Shown here piece by piece: positions 1 through 5,398 of a stretch of DNA of 5,398 nt. The DNA lies in the NCBI GenBank assembly GCA_003448025.1, contig DLXL01000262.1, forward strand, positions 3,633 to 9,030, written 5' to 3'. The translations under genes and the position numbers were made by a program. Source of the stretch: Saprospirales bacterium (lineage in GTDB: Bacteria > Bacteroidota > Bacteroidia > Chitinophagales > Saprospiraceae). The notes under the pieces are model-generated. The model had not been told where the DNA came from and searched no databases. It saw only the letters and a program-made list of their open reading frames with translations. Positions within the stretch are counted from its first letter, which is position 1. Each line of letters starts with the position of its first letter.

Positions 1-159
1 AACCCATCTCAAAACTAACTGTCGTGCCAAAATGGTGCCTAAAAGTTGAATTCTGCGTTAGTTTTTTTCAGTGTAGAACCCCGCTACAATTTAAAAAACT
101 GCCTTGCCTTCAACTTTTATACCCTCATTTTGACTCCGACGCCAGTTTTGAGATGGGCT
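1..159. repeat. Long imperfect palindrome, MITE-like or foldback element
   Basis: The outer arms 3-16 (CCCATCTCAAAACT) and 144-157 are a perfect 14-base inverted repeat. Pairing continues inward: 21-24 with 137-140, 28-34 with 126-132, 40-50 with 109-119, 60-67 with 93-100 and 72-76 with 84-88, leaving a 7-base loop at 77-83. About 49 bases of each roughly 74-base arm pair, separated by small internal loops of 3-9 bases. No reading frame of useful length lies inside. The fully palindromic layout with the longest uninterrupted match at the tips fits a miniature inverted-repeat element or a foldback derivative of an insertion sequence. The right tip reads GAG on the minus strand (158-160), an end seen in several IS families. 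The left border and any target duplication lie at or beyond the window edge, so mobility is inferred. A very long hairpin terminator or a structured RNA is the alternative. Confidence 0.7.
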
Positions 160-222
160 CTATTCATTGTTCGGGCTAATAATGCTGTTAGAAGACCAAA
201 TTGCCATATTTGACACATTGCA

Positions 223-254
223 ATTGGGCTTTCACAAATGTCTCGTTACTTTTG
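223..254 (+). promoter_or_regulatory. Candidate Bacteroidota-type promoter for the adhesin gene
   Basis: The sequence TACTTTTG at 247-254 matches the Bacteroidota -7 consensus TAnnTTTG exactly. ATTG at 223-226 lies 20 bases upstream and approximates the -33 TTTG box, whose usual spacing is about 19-21. Transcription would begin near 259-262, giving a leader of about 70 bases before the ATG at 330. The rest of 160-329 holds nothing else I can support. There is no purine-rich Shine-Dalgarno sequence before the ATG (the upstream bases are CATAGCAAT), which is usual in this phylum. The boxes are short and could match by chance. Confidence 0.45.
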
Positions 255-329
255 GCCGGATTTAATTCACCGCATTGAAATTACTGCTGGATAAGTATTT
301 TATCTCAAGCAGATCATTACCATAGCAAT

Positions 330-386
330 ATGAAGCAAGCTCTTTTCCTTTTTATTTTTCAACTGGTTGCATCCATGGTTGTTGCC
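330..386 (+). other. Sec signal peptide (residues 1-19)
   Basis: The N-terminus has a Lys at position 2, a hydrophobic core (LFLFIF, then LVASMVV) and a small-residue cleavage context VVA|QA. Cleavage after Ala19 would leave Gln20 as the new N-terminus, a common arrangement in Bacteroidota exported proteins, where it can cyclise to pyroglutamate. There is no lipobox Cys near the cleavage site, so this is signal peptidase I type rather than a lipoprotein. Confidence 0.9.
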
Positions 387-3300
387 CAGGCGCCTGGCAA
401 TGATGCATTTGATTGCAGCACTATGGTAAATCTGGGGGAGGTTCCTTCCTGTGAGCCTACCGTTTATTCAAATCAAAATGCAACCCCGAGTGTTGTGGCT
501 ACGGTAGACACAGTCTCCTGTTTTCAAAGTGGTACCGCACAGCGTGATGTTTGGTTTCGATTTCAGTGCCCCATTTCCCTTCTTGATGTGCGTATTACAT
601 TAAACGGAATTGGTGGTTCTCCAATCACCAATCCGGAATTTGCCGTTTATCGGGGCGACTGCTTTTTTAACGGATTAGCTGAGTTGAGTTGCATTAGCGC
701 CGATCAGGGGCAAATTGCAGCGGAACTGGATTTGTTCGGGCTCACTCCGGGTGCTGATTATTACATTCGGGTATCCGATTGGTCAGCTACTGCAACCCCC
801 AATTCAGGCAGTTTTACGCTTTGTGTGGACAGTATTCCCCCTGTGGTGAATATTACCCAGGGCAGTTCATCCTTATGTTCAGGCACTTTGTTCGACTCAG
901 GCGGAGAGTTTGGCGATTATGGTCCAAATGAGGATCATACTTTCGTGATTTGCCCTGATCAACAGGCGGAGTGTATTTCCTTCAATTTGGAATATTACGA
1001 TCTGGAACCTACCATCAATCCTTTTGGGAGTGGCGATGGCGATCAACTTTCTTTTTATGACGGCAATTCTGCCAATGGCCAGCTATTAGCATCTTTGGAT
1101 GGTGAAGGGTTTTCTCAACAAAATGTAGCTGGCGGTGGCGGCGTATGTTTTACAGTTCAGGCAAAAAGCGGCTGCCTGACCGTAGTGTTTGAGTCAGATG
1201 CAAATGTGCAACAAGCAGGCTGGAAAGGCACTTGGCAATGCAGCAGCGACCCGTGTATTCCAATGGAAACGCTGGTGGTAGATACGACCAATATCGTTGC
1301 AGACAGTATTGTGGCTGCGATATCAACCGGAGGAGCGGTGGTAACTGTAACAGATATTAAATGTGATGCCATTCAATACGGCGTATTCAAATATGCTACG
1401 GAAAGCAATGATCTGAATATGGGAAAAGGGTTGGTACTTACCTCCGGATCTGCAACCTGGGCTCAAGGCCCAAATAACCAAGCCGGCGCCGGAACCGTGG
1501 TTCCTCCTTTTAATGATCCTGGTGATGACGATTTAAATTACCTATCCAATCTGTATGGTAGTGGAAGTGAATCGCATGATGCATGCATCATAGAGTTGGA
1601 TGTTTTTGCGGCCACTAATGAAGTTGTATTCGAATATGTATTTGGGTCTGAAGAATATCCGGAGTACATTTTTAGTGCCGGCGGATTCAACGATATTTTT
1701 GCTTTCCTCGTTTCGGGCCCAGGCATTATGGGAGATCCGAATTTGACCAATAGTGCATTAAATATTGCAGTGCTTCCCAATTCAACAACACCTGTTCAAA
1801 TTGATAGTGTAAACAATCAGGTAAACTGGCAATATTACCGGAATAATGAATTGAGTTCCACCATTCAGTATGATGGATTGACTTCTGATTCCCTAGGTGT
1901 AAAGAAAAGTCTGACTGCCCGGGTTCCGGTTATACCTTGCAATACTTACCACCTGAAATTGGCTATAGCTGACCGCGGGGACGAAGCATTTGATTCAGGG
2001 GTATTCGTGTCCGAAATTAAAGCGGGTTCTCCGGATGTAGAAATACAGTTTGCCAGTGGCATTGATTATTTCATTGAAAGCTGTACCGGTGATGATGATA
2101 CCTTGTTTATTTCTTTGTCTAAGCCTGCAAGTGTACCAACTACTTTCAACATCAGCCTTGGTGGTACAGCTACCCAAGGTGTGGATTACCTGCTGAATAT
2201 TCCGCCGACGATCACCTTCCAGCCGGGTGAAACAACGTTGGCATTCCCCATTGTGCCACTACCGGATGCGTTACAAGAAGGCGCGGAGTCTATTTTAATA
2301 AATTTGGCCAGAGACTATGGATGTGGTGAGGTAATACTTAAAACGCTGATTGCTGAAATCAATGATGGTGTTGAAGTGGTGGTAAGTGGTGGAGACACCC
2401 TCACAGTTTGTAAAGGTGATTTTCTTCAGTTAAATGCGTCGGGCGCAACTTCCTATTTTTGGGAGCCAATAGCTGCTGTCAGCAATGCATATATTGCCAA
2501 TCCTGTAACCTCTCCTACCCAAAGCCTTTGGCTGACGGTTAAAGGGCTGGTCGGAACCTGTGAAGATATTGATTCTGTCTTTATTAAGGTTGTTGGCCCT
2601 GAGATCGTTGCGAGCGCTTTAAGCCCGACAAATATTTGCCTGGGCGGTGCTGTGTCTTTACAGGCGGTCGTATCACCTGCAAATACCCCTGTCACCTGGC
2701 TTCCTGCCACCGGTTTGGATGATCCAACCAGTCTGACCCCTACGGCAACACCCACTTTCCCTACAACTTATGCAGCGACTGTTTCCCTTGATGGTTGTAC
2801 TGTCACTGATTTTGTGACCATCATTGTGGATACGTTGAAGATGCCAAGTTTAATTGCAGATACAGTAGCTTGTCAGAATTACCCTATTCAGTTGGCCAGT
2901 CCATTCAGCAGCACTACACAATATGAATGGACACCGGCAGATGGTTTGGATAACCCCAACTCTGCCAGTCCGATTGCCCTGCCTGACCAAACCACCACTT
3001 ATACTTTGGTCGCGACCAGCCAAAACAATGCATGTTCGCAGACTGCCAGTGTGACGGTGACCCTGATTTTGTCGGATATTGAAATCCAGGGTGAAGATTT
3101 ACGCCTGCTTTGTCTGGGTGAGTCAGACACCCTGGTTGCTGTTACTAATCCCCCAGGTTCAACCATTGTCTGGACGCCTGCGGCATTTCTGAATACTAAC
3201 AATGGGGGAACGGTAGTTTCAACCCCAACAGAATCAATAACTTATACAGCCACTTATGACATTGTTAGTGGAAACAGGACTTGTTCTGTATTCGACTCAG

Positions 3301-5279
3301 TGCGGATAAAAGTGGACTCTTTGCCTGAATTATCGGTTCGAAAGGTGATTGACAAGGAAGTTTATTGTATTGGCGATACCATCTATTTTGTTGCCAATTC
3401 CATTTTTGAGCCGGCAAATTTCCCGGGTATTCAGCATGAATGGCTGCCTCATGGTACATTCCTGACTCCGGAGGATCTGTTAAGTCTTGTTATTCTGGCT
3501 CTGGATACCTTTACTTATCAGCGGATTACTACCATTGGCGGATGTGTGGACACTACAGAGGTATTTGTTCCAGTGTTTGAGCCCCCTACCCTACAGGCCG
3601 TTGCCAATCCGCCTGTTATTTGTCCGGGTGGATCTACTCAGATCAATGTAACGGTAAATCCCCCTAATCCGGATTATACTTATGAATGGGAGCCAATGAC
3701 GGCAGGTACTTTATCGTGTGCCGACTGTCTGGATCCTCTGGCCACCCCATCCCAAACTACGCTTTACAATCTGACTGTCAAGGATATACCATGCCCAGCG
3801 GGTACCAGTGTCGCGGTATTTGTGGATCAATTGCCCATATTACAACTGGCGGACAATCCTGTTATATGCTCTACCGGTTCTGTGGTCTTGAATACCAGCA
3901 GTCAGACAGATGTGACCTACACCTGGACACCTGCTACCTTTTTGAACAATCCAAACTCCCCAAATCCTGTAGCTACCCCAACTCAAACAATTACGTACCA
4001 GGTATTGGCACAGGGGCAAAATTGCAGTTCTACCGGGGAAGTGACAGTAAAGTATTTTAATGCCAGTGTGAATGCCGGAGCAGATCAGATTATCTGTGAA
4101 GGCGCTAATGCCACCTTAACGGCCATCACCACTGGGGATCCTGGAAACCTTGTTTGGTCTCCAGGCGGGCAGACAACCAATACCATTACAGTTAGCCCAG
4201 CCGTATTGCAATCTTATGGCGTTACCTATTTTTATGGTGAAGGTTGTGCTGCTGTAGACGCTGTGAATGTGGATGTTATTCCCCTTCCGGTACTCAATTT
4301 GAATCCAAATACTTCTATTTGTCTGGGATCATCTGTACCTCTGACATTACCTCCAAACGGGCCGGGCACATTCCAATGGACGCCTGCTACGGGTTTGAAC
4401 AATGCCGGTATACCAAATCCAATTGCTACGCCTAACAGTACCGTCACCTATTTTGTAACCGCTTCAAATCAGAATTGTACTACGCAGGGGCAGGTTACGG
4501 TTACGATATCTAACGCCAATGTAAATGTTGGACAGGATCAAAGTATTTGCCTGGGTGAAAGTGTTATACTAATGGCCAACGTAACCGGCACCCCTGCCGA
4601 CAGTGTAGTTTGGATGCCGGGAGGGTTAAAAGGCAGCAGTATTACCGTTTCACCGGTATTCACAACCACCTATACTGCTACAATTTATTACGGTGTAAAT
4701 TGTTCGGATGCAGATGCCATCACTGTTTCGGTATTTCCACCCATTGATTTAGCAAAAATTCAAGCTCAGCCAGATCCGGCAGACTCTATTTGCGAGGGAG
4801 CGAGTGTAAAACTAAGGGTTGATATTTTATCCGGTGAAGTTGAAAGTTTGCAATGGTTTGCCAATGGAGAAGCAATTCCGGGTGCAACCAAGGACTCTGT
4901 TGAAGTCACACCCCTTGGCACACAAATATCCTATACCGTAGTGGCAACAGATGCCAATGGATGCACGGATAGTTCTGAACCGGTGATTTATACAACGAAA
5001 CGTTGTTTTGCTATTCCGAATGCGTTTACGCCTAATGGAGATGGAGCAAACGATACCTTTGGGCCGGTATTATTGGGCGGGGCTGCAACCATCACTCAAT
5101 TTGCCATTTACAACCGTTGGGGGCAAAAAGTGTTTGAAGCAACCCCAGGCAAACAAGCCTGGGATGGCAGAACGGATGACAAACAGGCGCCCAGTGATGT
5201 CTATGTGTATAAGATGGTTGTCCGGTTTGGAAATGGAGAAGAAGAAACGTATTCAGGCGATGTAACTTTGCTTAGATAA
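330..5279 (+). CDS. Large secreted multidomain adhesin-like protein with T9SS type B sorting domain
   Basis: This 1649-residue protein is complete, with an ATG start and a TAA stop followed at once by TAA and TGA in neighbouring frames. The ATG at 330 is the first in-frame start after an in-frame TGA at 276, and it opens directly into a signal peptide. The order of domains is: signal peptide 1-19; PPC-like beta-sandwich about 22-168 (DVWFRF at 73-78); CUB about 183-304; choice-of-anchor L about 319-566; Calx-beta-like about 571-678; eleven PKD/Ig-like repeats about 681-1555; and the CHU_C/gliding-motility C-terminal domain 1559-1649. The family is known to use Sec export followed by the type IX secretion system, with the C-terminal domain as the outer-membrane signal. 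I infer a surface-exposed or released adhesin or matrix protein. No catalytic motif is visible, and the ligand is unknown. No SprF/PorP-like partner, often coded next to type B substrates, lies in the window. The gene appears to be transcribed alone. The frame is intact, with no sign of frameshift. Confidence 0.96.
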   Translation: MKQALFLFIFQLVASMVVAQAPGNDAFDCSTMVNLGEVPSCEPTVYSNQNATPSVVATVDTVSCFQSGTAQRDVWFRFQCPISLLDVRITLNGIGGSPITNPEFAVYRGDCFFNGLAELSCISADQGQIAAELDLFGLTPGADYYIRVSDWSATATPNSGSFTLCVDSIPPVVNITQGSSSLCSGTLFDSGGEFGDYGPNEDHTFVICPDQQAECISFNLEYYDLEPTINPFGSGDGDQLSFYDGNSANGQLLASLDGEGFSQQNVAGGGGVCFTVQAKSGCLTVVFESDANVQQAGWKGTWQCSSDPCIPMETLVVDTTNIVADSIVAAISTGGAVVTVTDIKCDAIQYGVFKYATESNDLNMGKGLVLTSGSATWAQGPNNQAGAGTVVPPFNDPGDDDLNYLSNLYGSGSESHDACIIELDVFAATNEVVFEYVFGSEEYPEYIFSAGGFNDIFAFLVSGPGIMGDPNLTNSALNIAVLPNSTTPVQIDSVNNQVNWQYYRNNELSSTIQYDGLTSDSLGVKKSLTARVPVIPCNTYHLKLAIADRGDEAFDSGVFVSEIKAGSPDVEIQFASGIDYFIESCTGDDDTLFISLSKPASVPTTFNISLGGTATQGVDYLLNIPPTITFQPGETTLAFPIVPLPDALQEGAESILINLARDYGCGEVILKTLIAEINDGVEVVVSGGDTLTVCKGDFLQLNASGATSYFWEPIAAVSNAYIANPVTSPTQSLWLTVKGLVGTCEDIDSVFIKVVGPEIVASALSPTNICLGGAVSLQAVVSPANTPVTWLPATGLDDPTSLTPTATPTFPTTYAATVSLDGCTVTDFVTIIVDTLKMPSLIADTVACQNYPIQLASPFSSTTQYEWTPADGLDNPNSASPIALPDQTTTYTLVATSQNNACSQTASVTVTLILSDIEIQGEDLRLLCLGESDTLVAVTNPPGSTIVWTPAAFLNTNNGGTVVSTPTESITYTATYDIVSGNRTCSVFDSVRIKVDSLPELSVRKVIDKEVYCIGDTIYFVANSIFEPANFPGIQHEWLPHGTFLTPEDLLSLVILALDTFTYQRITTIGGCVDTTEVFVPVFEPPTLQAVANPPVICPGGSTQINVTVNPPNPDYTYEWEPMTAGTLSCADCLDPLATPSQTTLYNLTVKDIPCPAGTSVAVFVDQLPILQLADNPVICSTGSVVLNTSSQTDVTYTWTPATFLNNPNSPNPVATPTQTITYQVLAQGQNCSSTGEVTVKYFNASVNAGADQIICEGANATLTAITTGDPGNLVWSPGGQTTNTITVSPAVLQSYGVTYFYGEGCAAVDAVNVDVIPLPVLNLNPNTSICLGSSVPLTLPPNGPGTFQWTPATGLNNAGIPNPIATPNSTVTYFVTASNQNCTTQGQVTVTISNANVNVGQDQSICLGESVILMANVTGTPADSVVWMPGGLKGSSITVSPVFTTTYTATIYYGVNCSDADAITVSVFPPIDLAKIQAQPDPADSICEGASVKLRVDILSGEVESLQWFANGEAIPGATKDSVEVTPLGTQISYTVVATDANGCTDSSEPVIYTTKRCFAIPNAFTPNGDGANDTFGPVLLGGAATITQFAIYNRWGQKVFEATPGKQAWDGRTDDKQAPSDVYVYKMVVRFGNGEEETYSGDVTLLR
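393..833 (+). other. PPC-like N-terminal beta-sandwich domain (residues ~22-168)
   Basis: The mature protein opens with PGNDAFDC, continues through DVWFRF (residues 73-78), and ends in GADYYIRVSDW and GSFTLCV. This is the pattern of the bacterial pre-peptidase C-terminal-like domains that often begin Bacteroidota surface proteins (P-x-N-D-x-C, D-V-W-Y/F-x-F, Y-x-I-R-V, G-x-F-x-L/I). Such domains are non-catalytic beta-sandwiches. The assignment rests on motif recognition only, and the Cys residues probably form extracytoplasmic disulphides. Confidence 0.65.
876..1241 (+). other. CUB domain (residues ~183-304)
   Basis: The segment starts at Cys183 with CSGTLFDSGGEFGDYGPNED and continues through an aromatic acidic stretch (FNLEYYDLEP). 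It then has GDGDQLSFYDGNSANGQLLASLDG, a C-x-T-V-x-A section and FESDANVQQAGWKGTWQC, ending at Cys304. This matches the CUB signature: an opening Cys, S/D-GG, Y-x-N/E, D-x-L-x-[IF]-Y-D-G, and F-x-S-D followed by G-W. CUB domains are about 110-120 residues long, extracellular, and mediate protein or glycan binding, often with calcium. Which ligand this one binds cannot be told. Confidence 0.85.
1284..2027 (+). other. Choice-of-anchor L domain (residues ~319-566)
   Basis: The key conserved blocks of this bacterial surface domain are all present. They are a GLVLTSG block, DACIIELDV beginning at residue 417, FGSEEYPEY at 438-446, FNDIFAFLVSGPG at 453-465, NVNWQYY/IQYDGLT in the middle, and a C-N-T-Y-H-L-K-L-A-I-A-D-R-G-D block ending in FDSGVF at 554-559. 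The family is named for its occurrence in proteins that use varied surface-anchoring systems. Its molecular function is not established. The length of about 250 residues looks complete. Confidence 0.88.
2040..2363 (+). other. Calx-beta-like domain (residues ~571-678)
   Basis: The core reads NISLGGTATQGVDYL (607-621), then a TITFQPGETTLAFPI strand, then DALQEGAESILINL. This is the usual Calx-beta order of G-T-A-x-x-G-x-D-Y, F-x-x-G-x-T and D-x-x-x-E-G-x-E. An acidic GDDD cluster follows Cys585, and Cys585 may pair with Cys665 (D-Y-G-C-G). Calx-beta folds often bind calcium, but the last acidic motif is reduced here (DALQEGAE rather than a run of aspartates). Calcium binding is therefore uncertain. 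Confidence 0.75.
2370..4994 (+). repeat. Eleven tandem PKD/Ig-like repeats in the protein (residues ~681-1555)
   Basis: Each repeat begins near a conserved Cys, usually I-C-x-G, at residues 694, 770, 848, 928, 1013, 1098, 1180, 1256, 1331, 1407 and 1488. The spacing is 75-85 residues. A W-x-P motif then follows in most, an A-T-P-x-x-T-x-T-Y strand, and a second Cys about 50 residues after the first that probably forms a disulphide. Two subtypes are visible. One has WTPATGLNNPNSPNP-like middles (best in 2, 3, 7 and 9). The other has W-x-PGG then ITVSP (8 and 10). Repeat 11 is more Ig-like (QWFANGEAIPGAT). Such arrays act as stalks or spacers and may bind ligands. The nucleotide sequences of the repeats have diverged, so the array is old rather than a recent expansion. 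Confidence 0.88.
5004..5276 (+). other. Gliding-motility/T9SS type B C-terminal sorting domain (residues 1559-1649)
   Basis: The domain begins CFAIPNAFTPNGDGANDTF, continues with FAIYNRWGQKVFEA (1591-1604), AWDGR (1610-1614) and DVYVYKM, and ends in YSGDVTLLR at the C-terminus. These are the hallmark blocks of the CHU_C / gliding motility-associated C-terminal domain (PF13585/TIGR04131 type), including N-x-F-T-P-N-G-D-G, Y-N-R-W-G and W-D-G. Its position at the very end and its length of about 90 residues are standard. Type B domains of this kind, as in SprB, target proteins through the type IX secretion system and generally depend on a PorP/SprF-like partner. Confidence 0.95.
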
Positions 5280-5354
5280 TAATGAGGGTCATCCCGAATT
5301 TTCTGTCTATCGCCGGTTGTATGAACGCAATGTAGGAAAACAGTCATTCATTTC

Positions 5355-5383
5355 TTTAAGAGCGACCGCGTTGGGGTCCTAAA
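5355..5383. other. Weak hairpin in the downstream non-coding region
   Basis: GACC at 5364-5367 pairs with GGTC at 5375-5378 around a 7-base loop. The stem extends past one bulged C by AG (5361-5362) with CT (5379-5380). Alternatively TTTA at 5355-5358 could pair with TAAA at 5380-5383. No T-run follows on the plus strand, so this is a poor intrinsic terminator for the adhesin gene. The rest of 5280-5398 shows no gene: the longest frames are under 20 codons. Confidence 0.25.
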
Positions 5384-5398
5384 TGCAACTAGCCCGGA

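Noticed and set aside
1..159. Reading the palindrome as an intrinsic terminator of an upstream gene.
   Set aside because: Arms of about 74 bases with many internal loops and no T-run at the foot of the stem on either strand do not fit a rho-independent terminator. The T and A runs lie inside the stem.
182..265. Short plus-strand open frame of 27 codons starting ATG CTG TTA.
   Set aside because: It is too short, has no recognisable product, and overlaps the predicted promoter boxes. It may be chance or a fossil, and nothing supports translation.
2453..2755. 100-codon minus-strand open frame antisense to repeats 1-2.
   Set aside because: There is no recognisable domain or start context, and the opposite strand encodes conserved PKD/Ig-like repeats. 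It is an antisense shadow.
3686..4060. 124-codon plus-strand open frame inside the adhesin gene in another frame.
   Set aside because: Its composition (many Cys, Tyr, Gln and Ser residues in no domain pattern) is that of a shadow frame. The main frame shows clear repeats across the same bases.
2370..4994. Possible CRISPR-like or DNA tandem repeat array.
   Set aside because: The periodicity of about 225-255 bases is at the protein level. The nucleotide copies are diverged and continuous with the reading frame, with no direct repeat and spacer structure.
5283..5336. Short plus-strand frame after the stop (MRVIPNFLSIAG...).
   Set aside because: It has only 17 codons, no ribosome-binding or family signal, and begins within the overlapping stop cluster. 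It is not supportable as a gene.

Overview
The window looks like a piece of a Bacteroidota chromosome, probably a Saprospiraceae-type organism (for example the Haliscomenobacter/Lewinella group). That placement is inferred from four things. The protein ends in a gliding-motility/type IX secretion (T9SS) type B C-terminal domain. It carries a choice-of-anchor L domain and C-x-G-starting PKD/Ig-like repeats. There is no Shine-Dalgarno sequence at the start codon. A TAnnTTTG-type promoter box lies upstream. The species cannot be fixed from this sequence.

Layout: bases 1-159 form a long imperfect palindrome (two arms of about 74 bases around a 7-base loop). It resembles a MITE or foldback element, and its left border lies at or just outside the window edge. 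Bases 160-329 are a leader region with a candidate Bacteroidota promoter (223-226 and 247-254) and no convincing gene. Bases 330-5279 (+) are one complete gene for a 1649-residue secreted, multidomain, probably cell-surface protein. Bases 5280-5398 are non-coding as far as can be seen, with only a weak hairpin near the end.

The protein reads from N to C as follows: signal peptide; a PPC-like beta-sandwich region; a CUB domain; a choice-of-anchor L domain; a Calx-beta-like domain; eleven PKD/Ig-like repeats of about 71-85 residues, each starting near a conserved Cys; and a CHU_C/T9SS type B sorting domain. It is best read as a T9SS-exported adhesin or matrix-type protein that crosses the inner membrane by Sec and the outer membrane by T9SS. 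No catalytic domain is visible, and the binding target cannot be inferred.

There is only one gene, so no operon or multi-gene system can be described. I see no CRISPR, defence system, RNA gene or transposase. The points most worth a second look are the foldback element upstream and the internal two-domain super-repeat (repeats 7-8 versus 9-10).
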